A DNA stretch of 64,000 bases from Apostichopus japonicus (taxonomy: Eukaryota; Echinodermata; Holothuroidea; Aspidochirotida; Stichopodidae). The position numbers and the translations under genes were made by a program. This document shows, one piece after another, positions 45,616-59,000 of this stretch (position 1 is the first letter of the stretch; every line of letters starts with the position of its first letter). Location: NCBI RefSeq assembly GCF_037975245.1, contig NC_092574.1:24881213-24945212 (forward strand), given 5' to 3'. A model generated the notes under the pieces. It made no database searches. It was not told the DNA's origin and saw only the letters and a program-made list of their open reading frames with translations.

Positions 45616-46892
45616 CCATGTGATGTATTAGAACGTACGTTGTTTACATGCTTGTAATGATTTGAAGTCACGTACGTGCGGGGAGAGAGTAAGGCAGCCA
45701 TCGAACGGATAGGATATCAGAATGTAAGTTGTGATAATTTAAGGCAAAATTGACCTGTCTTTGGCTTAATTGCTGGTAGGGAACATGTTAAAGGTCTATC
45801 ATTTTAATTCAGAGATAATAAGAAACTCGTATTAAGTTAATGATCCAAATATTTGCGTGCTTGAAGTCAACCTAATTCGAAGATTTGACAAGGGGCTCGG
45901 CTTGTTAGGCTGTATGTGGTTCACTGCAACGTTTGACACACTAGATTATAATTCACCCTTATTTTGTTTCGTAAGAGTATTTGCGACCTACAGAAATACG
46001 TCAATATTTTCAGTCAGTAACGCAAGGCTGTAATACGCAGTATACAGGCAAAATATGTGCAACAGATTTGTAGGGCTGTAACATCTGAACCAATATATTT
46101 ACAAGACAAACATTTGGTATGCATGGGCACCTAGGATTCAATGTGGTTTGAAATTCCATTCAGCTTGGACAGATATTCTGGCCCTCACAAAAATTATACA
46201 ATGCTGACTACCCACCTAATTTACCTTTCCCCTTCCTCTTTTTGTAACGGAAGCTTTAGGTGTAAAGATTATATTTTTTTTTTACATTGAATGGTTTTAC
46301 AAATATCACAGTAATATTCTGGGAACTAAACTTTCTTGCTTTCAAATGCTTGACCAGATTTATGATATTTGTTTTTCTCATTTTTAGAAAACAAGTATGG
46401 AAGATTAATACTCTATCAAATAAATTGAACAAATCACCCTTTCTAATCTAAAGTTCAACATTTAAATCAAAATTACACCCCTCATGCACATATCTAACAC
46501 TGTGACTTCAGTCACGATTTTTGTCTAAACTTACAAAATACGTACTAAGTTGTTTTTGAAATTTCTAAAGGTCTGAATTCAGGTTTTTGGTTGACTAGTT
46601 TTGGTTCTAGCCCAGAAATTGTTCATCCTAGATTGATAGCCTACCGTTTTATTTTAAAGATAGGTTCTTTGAAATATGTTAGCCTTATATGAAACTAAAA
46701 CAAAAGCAAATATGATGTTCGTTTCATGATGGCAAGCATACCATTAATTGGAGGAGTATTTTCTGTGTGTGTGCTAGGTGGTGTATATGTAATTCTAAGC
46801 AGCTGTGCTATGTAATGTCTATGGTAGTATTTTCCCCTGTTGTCTGACTGGAGAATCAAATCGCCTCTTCTTGCAGCAGTAATGCACCATTT
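45616..46892. other. 3' flank of copy B
   Basis: From about 46130 to 46892 this aligns, reversed, with the 3' flank of copy A up to about 35310, marking the edge of the duplicated block. CACGTACGTGCGGGGAGAGAG and a donor-like GTAAGT at 45724 lie between, unassigned. Confidence 0.55.
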
Positions 46893-47036
46893 TCAATACT
46901 TGAATGCTCCGTATTGGCCAGTTGCAACCAGGAAGTCTTTGATGATCTTGAGATCAGTCATTTGTTTGAAGTAGTCACTGGCGATAAAAGCCGTCATGTG
47001 ATGGGCACCAAATTTAGCGCACTCGACTCTCAGTAA
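46893..47036 (-). CDS. RCBTB-like: Copy B exon 13 with stop
   Basis: TGA at 46893-46895; ends QYGAFKY as in copy A. Confidence 0.93.
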   Translation of the reverse strand, partial: LLRVECAKFGAHHMTAFIASDYFKQMTDLKIIKDFLVATGQYGAFKY

Positions 47037-50000
47037 CTGTAGATAGAGATAATAGCATTTCATGCTTGGGATATATCCTTGGCTTGCAAATTATCAATTT
47101 CAATTAGTTTGAGCTGATAAGGTTTTCATTGATAACACTGTCACCGTTTTTATGTAGGATACCTTCGCTCTATGAAAATTATGTATTCACTTATTTACAC
47201 TAGTTCTGTACTTTTGCCGTGGTCAGTTGTCAGAACATGTAAGTCAAGCCCATCTACCGTGGCATCGGGAATAATATGAAACTAAATCATTCATCAACTA
47301 GGTTTATTGTTTCAGTCTCTCTCTCTTTTTTTATTACTAACTATGCTAATTTTAATGCTTCAAAATACCCGAGCACATTGCAACTGCATCTACCAGTTAA
47401 CATACGTCTTTAAAACTTAAGGAATTCATCTGCTTCATGTTGCTCACCTCTGCCTGAAATTGTGTCGCTATTTGATAGAGATAAACGCAGTTGGTGATTT
47501 GTAGTTTATCCTTCAGAAGTTCCTCACATAGTCCCTTTAATTTCATCTCTTGATAACACTCAGCAATCTGAAGGAGATCTGTAATCAATGATGAAGACAA
47601 CACAAAGGTTTTGAGTTTAATACACCTATCATAATAATCAGCAACAAGCAATGTGTAAATGATATGAGATCACTGCAGAACGACACTTATCTCCTGGTTC
47701 AAATATCAATTAATTATTCATATTCATCCCATGCATCTTGCTTACAGTTTATACAGCAAAGTGAATTCTGATTTAATATGTAAATCCTATTTTGGAACAT
47801 AGTGTGTAAACTGATTCTCTTGACAACAGTTAGTAACATCACAAAAGTTTGTCATCAATCAAAAACAACACTAATGTTTGGCTTCAATCTCCAAGAAATA
47901 GAAATACTCAAATCGATATTGATAAAAATAAGCAACCTAAAGAATGTTATTGATCATTAGAGAACAAACACTAACGCTTTGTTATGAGAGCTAGGCTGGG
48001 CCCAGGGATGCAATCATGTCGATCTGCCTCCTTTGAGGTCTTTATTATTTTCGTCAAAATGAAAATGAGAACACATCATCTTCATCCCAAAGTTATACGC
48101 AGGCCCCATAATTGACCAAGGGCTTGAGAAAGTAATCAACTTGACCCCCTTCTGACCCCCTATCATCAAGCAGAACAATAATTTAACTACATACATTTTA
48201 ACAGTATGAATGATGTCCTTCCTTCTCAACAGGACGCCTCTTTTGTAATTGTTTATTCACACATCATGTGAGAAACTATTACAACAAACAAAATGAGGTA
48301 ACGCACTTACCTACAGCAACATCGAATGAGAGTTTGTTTGTTATTGTCCCAGTGTACACATACTCTATGTAAGTATTGAAACCATCATAGGTGAAGCCTT
48401 GGATAGTTATACCTCTGCCAAAAGATAACAATTGTTAATCAAATTTGGCAATGCAGGGTGTACAATTGTAACGATCTGAGAAAAGGATAATATCATTATG
48501 AAATTTGATATGGACCTGTTACCCAATAATTGAAGTAAGCAGTGCAGAAACTGATCGCCGACACTTTATGCAGAAATGGATGGCAGCAACCTTTATGCAG
48601 TCCTCAATTTATAACTTGGAAATAATTCGCAAGCGATGTTCCGTTATATAATTTAAAACAAATTCAATAAGAGTGTTCACAAATGAACTTTATATTATAT
48701 TTGATAATTTTTAAAACATCTTATCAAATTTTATTAAGATTATCACTGAACGGGGACCGCAACTGCACAGTCGAATTTTACCCTTTTTTTTAAGATTGCC
48801 ACTCTTCTCATTTCGAAATTAATTCTTCAAATAGAACTTACTCTTTCTCTTTCTCTACCCAGTCGTTCTGGAACATCCTCCGGAAATACTCACTCCTAAA
48901 CAGAAGAAAAATATGTTATATATAAATAACAAAGAGCTAAATGTATATTTCTGTAGCATATCCAAGATTTATCAAAGGGCGGAGCATAAAGCAATAATCT
49001 GTATATATTGAAAGTTTCTACCAAAATATTGGTTGATATTAGTACACTAGGCTGAGGCTTGCATTCCACAGGTCAGGTCCTATTGGCTCAAATTAGAACA
49101 ATAGGCTAGGGCTTGCATTCCTCAGGTCACCTCCTTTTAGTTCAAAGTAGTACACTAAAGCTATTATTTAAGGCCTGGAAAGGTTATCTGAAGTATTGAC
49201 ACCTTTGGGAGTGTTTTTAGGGAAGTGGGTGCAGTTCAGAAGATAATAATAAAACATATCGACAGTTGGTTTCTCTTCTCTTTGTTATAATCAATTCGCT
49301 TCTCTCTGACAGGCTCTCCTATAGCTTTTAGAAGGAATGATCCCATCAAAGTTGCATACCAACAAACCATATACTTCAGCATCATTAACCTTGATTTGAT
49401 TAATTGACACATTTACTCCTTCAAACACTATCAAAACCATCTTCCACCAGAATAGCATCTTGGAGTTTGGTCAGAGGTGTCCATGCATTCAACAAACTTC
49501 TTCCTTTGAAAGGTTAGAACCCTGCACCGTGGACTTGCCTCTTGGTGTATGTGTCAGGGTACCTACTAAAACCTATCTTGGTAGCTGTTCAATAGCTTCA
49601 AGGATGACTTCTTGGTCATCAGGACGTACATTGGCAGCTTCTCCAAAACATTCACCATATATGACTGAAGTCTGTGAGGCAATTATAAGACGCATGCCTT
49701 GCCACTGACAAACTTGCCCCATCACTTCAACTGTCTTTTGTCCAATATGCCACGTTGTTTTGGTCAACCAATTATAATGGTGAGTAAAGCTTACATACCT
49801 CAATACACATCTGCCTTACCAATGGTATTGTTCAAAAGTTAACTATGGAATTAAGCAAAGCATACTCATTTCTCATTTGGAATGTCGTACAAGACAATTT
49901 GACATGATTTCAAAGTACACTTCTATCGTGGCAATGTTGAAAGTATTTACTCCTTAATATTTTGCACTGCAGCTTATGTCACACTGCTCTGTAAAGCATA

Positions 50001-53000
50001 AATTTTACTGCCCACAGTTGTTTGTAAGATTAAGGTAACCCATTTTGAGGTGGCTTGAATTTAAATACAATTACCTTAAATAAACATCTTTCCAACAAAT
50101 ATCTGCTTCACACGGTGTCACCTCAAACTCTAACACCATTAATAAACTCTGCAAATCATATACATCTGTGAGTCCTTAAACTTAGATTGGCTGAACACAA
50201 GCTTGGAATCCTAGTACATTTACAGGATAAGGCACCTGGCAATGCTTAGCTTTGGATAACTGAATTAATCATTGCGACCACTCACCTGATCATAAGAATA
50301 CTTTTGTGTGCTCTAATCTTCTTGTTCTCAACAATGAATATGATGTCTGTAATTTCCTAAAAAAAGGACAAAAGTAAACAAATTAGAAGAGCGTCTCTTG
50401 AAAGATTATTTTGCCATGCTGGATAGTACATGGTCGTGGTCTCCAATGTTCATTTTCATTTGGTATGAATCTACATGAAATTAACAGTTGAAAATTATTA
50501 AAATTGACATGTATAAAGTAATATTTAACACACTTTCCATTCATAAAAAATAAGACTGGATTAAGATTTAATATCTAGTCAGGGTGGCAGAGGATGGTTT
50601 AATGTGGGTGGAGAGAAGGGGGTAAAAAGGACATGCACACTTGAAAGTTGCCCCAGAATGTAACTACAAAATGAATCGTCTGTGTATTCTGTACCACAAA
50701 GTTCAGTATTTTTACAACATAAAATTTTCCCAACAAAAGAGCATTTCTTACTCTTTGACAAAGAAAATATGAAAAGGGCACTTTCTTAAATCTAAAAAAA
50801 ATTGAAAAATGTGGGGGAGCATGTACATCCCCCCCCCCCCCATCCACTGGGCCTTGCGCCTCCTGAATGTGGTTTTTATATTGATTCAGCTTACTAGAGA
50901 TAAATAAACAGTTCCTGTACAAGCTTACCTCATTTTCAACGAGACAATTCTTCAAACTGGTCAAAACATCCCCTCCATATCTTTTATGAACAGCTATCAA
51001 GTTGTAGCGAAATCAATCAAAAGAGGTGGTTAAATATCTGAGAATATATTCTGACAGGAGCTCAAGTTTTCTCAATTCTTGATACTGCATTTATGCATAG
51101 CCACCTGTTCTAACTTGACACTGGATTGGGACATGGACACAGAAGCCTATTACTTAGTAACACAAAAACGAAAAAATTTAGACAAATGTTGTTTGTGTTA
51201 GAAATGAAATACAAGAAATGAATGAGTCCAAATGAGGTTTCTTTGCAAACGTTCTGATTGTGGTATATACGGTGATTCTAAGTTTTGTTCAATGTATAAA
51301 GAAATAACAAATTTCAGTAAAAAATTATATTATTCACAGAGGAAAGTAATACTTAAAGCACCTTGCATTAAGATAGCTTTGGAAATATAGACATATGTAG
51401 AGAATATTGACATCTAAAAGCAAACAGTCGAATACGTTTCAGATTTCAAGCGGACTCAACAGGAAGATATAGGAAGTAAACAATTTGGAAGAACATTTGG
51501 CGGTATACCATCACATACCACCTACTATGATCCACTTCAGGGAAGATTTGAGGATTTAAGCAAATTAGTCCATCGGGGCAGGCTCGATATCGTTCACTGT
51601 CGTTGCACATATTTAGTACCAAGGTCTGACCACATATTCTGGTGTGTTTTCATATGCTGATTACAATTCTCGATGTTGGATGGTTCGGGAAGTGTTATTT
51701 TTAGAATAAACAGCAGTTTAAGACGGACTCATTTAGTCCGCTTTGCGTTGTTAGGACTTCTCCCGCCGCAGCGATTTTTCAGTAAAGAGCTAATCAAAAT
51801 CCTTATTGTGTATCATGTGATATGTCAGCTGATACGGAAAGTACTCGATTCGGCGTGATGCATATGCACAGACAGTGACTGTGTGTATGTAACGTTTTTA
51901 CGTGTTTACAAATCGTATGCATAACGTACTGCACAACAAGAAAACGATGGGCTGAATAGAAAGTCTAACGAAATTTACAGCCAACAGTTGGCAAACCGAC
52001 GTCAAATGTGCCGAGATATGAAGTAAACCGAGTATTTTTCCTTATGTTTATTTCTGTGTGAGCGTTTCAAGTTGTCCCCACTATCTCAGAGTCATCCGGT
52101 CCTACTCTCATGGGAAGGTGCTACGTGTAATTTTCCCAAACCTGAAAATATATATTTTTGCCTGGTCACTGCGTTTTTGACCAGCTACATTTGCATTAGA
52201 GGTGATTCTCGAGGCAGACGTAAGGAGCGGACAGTGTTTAAAAGTGCATTTATTCAAATGATGTTTTACACTACATAAATTTGTTATTTTCGAAAAATTA
52301 CACTACTTTAAGAATGCAACAACTCTTAAAATATTCTTTGGACATTCCTCTATTACTTCAGGATGGTTATTTATGGGCCTTTTAACCTTAGTATTGAGTA
52401 ACCCCAAGGCAAGATCAATATTCCCAACCTAGCTTCTACCTAACATTACCAGTCCGTAATCCAACTGTGTACATTTAGATGTTTTAACCAAATACCAACT
52501 GTAGCAACATACTAACCAGATACAATCGAAAGTGGTCGCCAAGTAACGGGGGGAGATGAATAACAAGCGAAGGCATCGTCTAAGGAAGACAACTCAGATT
52601 TCATTGGTGACTTAACCAATGCAAATCGACAACTTCCCCAGATGTACACTTCACCTGCATCATTGAGGGCAGCACAAAAGTCACTGGCATTAGTGGCAGC
52701 AACCTGGGAGAAGCTGGAAGAGCAATAAAAGTTGATGTGAAACTTCAAATATCGTACATATGTACATTTTTGAAAACTGTATAGTGTAAGCAATCAGAAA
52801 ACCAATGTTTACTATTTGCCGGACTCATATATGGCGGCCATCTTGGATTTTCAAAATGGCCGCTTTAAAAATGGGTGTTTCTCAATATCTCAACATCTAG
52901 GGGACCCAGAGTCCTGATTTTAATGGCTAAACCTACGTTTGCAGGGGCAAGGAATCTAGTGGTACCAAGTACAATAAGCTAAACGTAACCACAAGGTGGT

Positions 53001-56000
53001 CATCTTGGATTTTCAACATGGCCGCCTTAAGAATGGGCGTTTCTCAGTATCTCAACTTCTAGGTGACATAGAGTCCTGGTTTTAACGGCTAAACGAGCTT
53101 CGAGCTATCAACTCGCTCTACCACTTGTTTTGAAGCCATTGAAATTATCTAGGTCTTAGTATATTTTAGACAGTCATAGTGGCCCCAAATTTGGAAATGT
53201 GGAACTAAAAACCAGGATGCATCATCACAACGATTTTGTATTGAATTGTATACAAAGGCCCAGTTTCCCAAAAATCCGTTACGTGATTGGAAGCAACGAA
53301 AATCTTGAGCAACTTACGTAAGCGGTACGTAAGCTTTTATATCCTAATAAAACTAGGCATAAGTTACATTTATTGTTCAGGGTAAGCATTAAATAGTATT
53401 TTATTGAGAAATATCTTCATAAGGAATTATTAAAAGTAGGATTGCATCAAATTCAGCGATCGCTTGGAACCGCCGTAATTATAATTCGTTGTTAAGCCTT
53501 ATGTTACATTTTAGCGTTTAGCGCCGTATATGTGGACTGAGTCGCATGGCATATCGGGGGATAATTTCCGCCATAAATTTCTGTTTTAGAGTTTGTTTGT
53601 AAGAGTTTATGATAATTTATATATTTTTTATGGCTGGTATGATATTATATGTCATTGCTATTCATATTGCAATTTTATGAGGCTGTTAAATGGGTGCAAC
53701 CATATGATGAAGGGCCCTAGCAACCAGCCTAATTTCTCCAGCAAAACATCCTCGTTACAGCAGTCGCGTTTCGGGCAGTTACACATGTCACGTGACTGGT
53801 CACCTGATATTATCGAAGTGTTGTTATATGTATTTAACCTTTCAAATTCAGCCGTTTTAAATGTGATTCGGAGTATTCTTTCGTATGATGGACTGACATC
53901 TGGACTGGCACTATGATATCCCATGGTATTCAGTGTTCTAGGTGCAACAGACGAGTATGTGCCCCAGATCCTGAACATTGACGCCACTGGGCAGAAGTTG
54001 TATGAAGAGTACGTGTCAGAGCGAATCAATGGGGAAGTCAGCCTGTGGGCACCAGTGAAGAAACAGAAAACAAGATGTACATGTCTGGCAACAAGAAAGC
54101 CAGTGTGAAACTCCAGGACAAGGCTGATGGTCCTTGCCAGGTCCAACCGAGACATTGATCTGAAACAAGCCATCGGGAACTACGAGTTCACGTTGACAAC
54201 GAGGGCACTGTTCGCGCCAAACGGAGCAATGCTGCCATGCACTGACAAGTCAAAGTTGATCCACCTCCTTGAGAAGTTGAGAACAGCAGAACCACCCGAT
54301 GACGATCAGCAGCAGTTGCAAGATGCACGTGGTCTGCAGCGCGATGCAGTGGATTCTGAAACCATGGACTTCACACACACTGAGGGTGGCACAAATCGCA
54401 TGATCGCACTGATGGACGGTATGGTGGTCGTGCAGAAGCTGACAAAGAAACCAGCCACGGTAGTGACAGTCAAGGACCTAAGTGAATGCTTCAATGCCAG
54501 ACTGATGTCTCTGACAAGAGACTGTGATGAGATCATTCTGGTGTTTGATACTTTCAAGGCTGACTCCTGAAGAGTACCACAAGAGAGAAACGGAGACAAG
54601 GGAAGGATCCGGTCCAATATCAGATCAGAGATGACACCAGCATCAAACACATCCCGATGAGCCGGTTCCTTTCCCATGACAATACGAAGGCAGATCTGAC
54701 TGAGTATCTGGCAGCAAGAACCCTGGAGTACAACAAAGACTCGTCCAAGTTGGTCATCACATCGGCCTCAGGACATACCAGAAGCAACAACGAACTGCTC
54801 TTTGAGGACAGCAACCATGAAGAGGCGGATAAACTGCCAGGCAGTGCTGGCATCACAGGAAAACGTCCATGTTGATGGCCTCCGGGGTGATCCAAGTGCA
54901 GCCAGTATGGACAGCTCTAGGTCCAGAAAGAGCAAAGGCTTTGCCAGCCTTCCACGCATTTTCGGGGGCAGACAAAACTGGGAGGTTCTCTCGTATAGGC
55001 AAAGCAACCTGGCTGCAAGTCTACCTAAAAGCAGACGGAGAAGTCGTCAAGGCTTTGCAGATGCTTTCGGATGCCACTGAAGTCACCGACCACCTGCCCT
55101 CTACGTTGGCTACATTCGTCTCTGGTGCATACTCACCAAAGTGCATCCAGATTGCAAGCATCCCCGAGCTGCGATGGCATCTGTTCTGCAAGCATATGGC
55201 TGTAAGTGACAAGCTGCCTCCCACCCCCGATGCTCTCAAGCAGCACATCCTCCGAGTCCAGATCCAGGCCACAGTATGGGGTCAGGCAAGCGTTGCTCAG
55301 CAGCAGTTCATGGATCCTCTGAAGCACGGCTTCTACAAGGACACAACTGGTCAGGTCAAGTCAGTCACTACTGAGGTGCTCTCAGCCCCCAAGGCCATCA
55401 TCGAGATGGTGAGATGCCAGTGCAGAGCCGACTGTTCTACAGCTCGATGTTCTTGCAGTTCCAATAACCTATCGTGTACAGACCTCTGCCAGTGCGGTTC
55501 TTAGTGTCAGAATGATGAGGACTCTAGGAATGACATGTTGTTGGCCAGTGACAGTGATGACGATGAGTGAGAGTACTAGCTGATGATCATGATGATGGTC
55601 CTTGCCCTTGAAGTTTAATGATAAACAATTATCATCGTCGGAAGTGAAATCTCTGGCTCAGTCATTCAGATCATCTACTATCATCTACATCTGTTATTAT
55701 GTTTAGCCTATTGTACTTGGTGCCACTGGGTTCCTCACCCCTAAAAATATAGGATTAGCCGTTAAAATCATGACTCTAGGTCACCAAGATGCCGAGATAT
55801 TGGGAAACATTCATATTTACGGTGGCCATTTTGAAAATCCAAGATGACCGCCTTGTGGTTACGTTTAGCTTATTGTGCTTGGTACCACTAGATTCCTTGC
55901 CCCTGCAAATTTGGGTTTAGCCATTAAAATCAGGACTCTGGGTCCCCTAGATGTTGAGATATTGAGAAACACCCATTTTTAAAGCGGCCATTTTGAAAAT

Positions 56001-59000
56001 CCAAGATGGCCGCCATATATGCGTCCGGCAAATGGTAAACATTGGTTTTCTGATTGCTTACACTATACAGTTTTCAAAAATGTATAGATTTGCAAATCTC
56101 CCAAAAAATCCAACGAAATTACATAATGAGCCTGACTATTTGCAACGGAGACTAATTAAGCTACCAACATAATGTCAACAATTCAATTCCTCATATGCAG
56201 TTTCACAATCAGATAACTTGGAGCCAAATTGAGACCCAGACTCAGAATTTTATCATTTTATCATACAACATTTCAAGTGTCTTCTTGACCATTGAAATTG
56301 CATGGTATGCCAAATGTGCAATAGACTTTATATATATCCAGTACAAATATACTACAAACACAGATGGCACTGCTAGTCTGCAGAGATAATCTTTATTGTT
56401 TGATATTGAGTCAGCCTTGCTGCAGGCAATTTTGCAGCTGCTGCAGCTCGTCTTTTTGAGCCGTACATACCAAAAGTTACCAAGTATACCTCAAGCACAG
56501 ATTGCGATATATATACACAAACCAAGGGCTCCTCCTAGATTCTACAATCAAGTGAATGTTTATGAGCATCTGATTAACGATTTGACTGAATTCTCATCAG
56601 TTTGTCACCTAGCACACTTTTTCATATCAGTATTACAGATGAAAAAGCTTGCCAGAATAAGCTTTTAAAGAATTATATTTTCAATAGCTTATCACTATTC
56701 AAGCTATACAATATTACAGAATCAAATAGCACTAAGTGTGTTTCAACATAAAATCTTACTTTCAAATTAGGGGAAAGTTTTGTCATGGATGATGTTCTGC
56801 CATACATAAACAGCATTTTTTGTGATAAAGATTTAAGTTTGCATATATTAAGCTACGTTTACCTGCCAAGCTTCTCTGGCAACTGAGTTGCTACAGTAGC
56901 ATTTGCAACATCTCCTTTACCAATCTGTCCACTGGTACCTTCTCCGCAGGCATACACATGTCCAGATCTGGACAAAGCCAAAAAGAAGTTTTTTCCACAG
57001 ACAATCTGTGCATAAATTGTATAATAGGATATGAACTTAATTATTTTGAATCCAGCAAACAAAGAAATGATGTCTGTTTTGAAGAAAAAAAACATTAATT
57101 GTAATAATGGTGAAACCATTAAAATCAAGCATATGTGACATTTTGATGTCGTATTAAGATTTTTGAATTCTTCAATTTTGATTGAGAAGGTATATTCAAA
57201 ACTTGGATATCTCCAAATTGAAATAAGATTGTTTATTAACTGTTTGGAAAAGCTGTCAATTACAAGTGTCTCCATCACATGACTATAATGATGGGCACTA
57301 AATCTCGTTTACAAAATGATCATTTACAAAGGTTTGGCCAACACATACCTGTTGAATAAAAACACTTTTCAAGGAAGTGACTTGAATGGGTTCTGCATAA
57401 TTGTTTCCACTTGTGTTGATTCCAATCTGTCCTTGTTCATTACTTCCCCATCCATATAGCTGCAATTAGAAGCAAGGATCATTATAACCAAATTGATATG
57501 CTTTACAACAATATTAACAAACAGGGCACAATATTTTCCTGTTCATAGGGCTGCAATTGAAAAGGATGTAACTTTATGGTGCCCAACCACACAAAGACAG
57601 GTAACATTACTCTCCCATTCCGATAGCTCCAACTACCAACATAATACATTATTTCCCCCATTATAAAGCTGCAATTACAAACAAGGTACAGTACTACCTC
57701 ATCAATATAGCCGCAGCTAGTCTATTGGTGAAGGGAACATAAATTTATCGATGGACTAGTAATGTTTATTACATATTAATGGATTAGAATTTGATTTGAA
57801 CCATTTTCATTATGGTTGCTAGGCAATCAAAGCACCAAGCACATTAATGTCACATGATCATTATGCTCAAAACAGCCGATCACCAGTCTGTTTACCTGAC
57901 CATTTTGATATACATTTAAGGGCCTTAAACATAAAGAAAAATTCAAATATTATCAGGACACAGTACAAGAATTCTGTGGTCATTGGCCAACAAGGGTTTA
58001 CATGTAAGTCATTCTGACGAATCAACCACAGATGGCCCCTGTTCTAGTGCATAGCCCTAGAGAGTACAGAACACAATGTGTGACAACACTGAAGACTTCT
58101 TCATAACCATAACGTTATTGTACTGGTTTGCATAGTAGTAGGGCTAAATGCACATTTAATTGTTGGTCGTCTTTTAAAAGTATTTCATTACTAAATACCA
58201 AACATACATTAATCTGATAAAATGTCAATATATACGCAGGTCAGTACACTGAATTGTCAGACCATCTGACCCAGTTATGGTTGTTTGGCTGCCCTGCTGT
58301 CCGTCTGCTCAAAGGATACACACATATCACGTAAGGATACCTAGGATACACAAATTGTGTACACAATTTTAAAATATATACTAATTGCACTTCTCAGTGT
58401 TTGAGGGGCCAATGATGAATGTCAAAGTTCATTGACTATAAAAGTAATAGTTACCTCACCATTATCCAGTATTGCATATGATGAATGTAAGGCACAGGCA
58501 ATATCACAAACAAATTGTCCCCCTATTGAGAGTAAGAGATACACTTTGAATTCAACTTTATATATCTAAACAAAAATTAAAATTGATCATTAACTGTAAG
58601 GTATTGCAAGTCATATTCTGTCATCTAATTTTGCCAATCATTTGGTGCCCCACCCATAACCAAATATTAGCCACATACTTTGTATACCATACCATGTCAC
58701 AAAGGGTAACAGTTTACCCCTCTTTCTGATGCAACCAAGAAAGTGACTGGGGAAGGGTTTTGCAAGAAATTCATAATAAATCTGTAAATCAGCATTATGG
58801 AGCAAAGATCAAAGAAACTTTGGGTTGGATGGGATTCAAACCAGTGACCCAAGGATCACAAAGTCTTTGTTTGGTATGCCTGTACAGCCATTTATTTGCT
58901 GGGGATGTCAGTAAGAAGCAACACGCTAAGTTGTATCGAAGGAAACGGGTGTGATCCCTATCCATTAATGCAATTATCTATGTTACATACCCTCTAGTCA

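Larger units (their letters stand above)
52763..56084 (+). mobile_element. 3.3-kb element with long terminal inverted repeats (copy B intron 6)
   Basis: Both ends begin CATTTTTGAAAACTGTATAG inside a TA dinucleotide (52763-52764 and 56083-56084). The arms stay near-identical inverted copies for over 200 bp and remain alignable to about 340 bp. Each arm holds two head-to-tail units of about 162 bp (CATCTTGGATTTTCAAAATG at 52839, related unit at 53001). The centre carries a decayed ORF on the plus strand, opposite to gene B. Copy A intron 6 lacks it. TA duplication would suit several DDE superfamilies, but the ORF is not a DDE transposase I recognise. Confidence 0.82.

Noticed and set aside
53658-54173. 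171-codon minus-strand frame
   Set aside because: It is antisense to the plus-strand FHAFTGCD-type relic, which has recognisable motifs.
52830-56020. YY1 sites in the AAGATGGCCGCC strings of the inverted arms
   Set aside because: The usual YY1 core is AAGATGGCGGC; the repeats read GGCCGCC, so the match is not exact and is part of the repeat unit.
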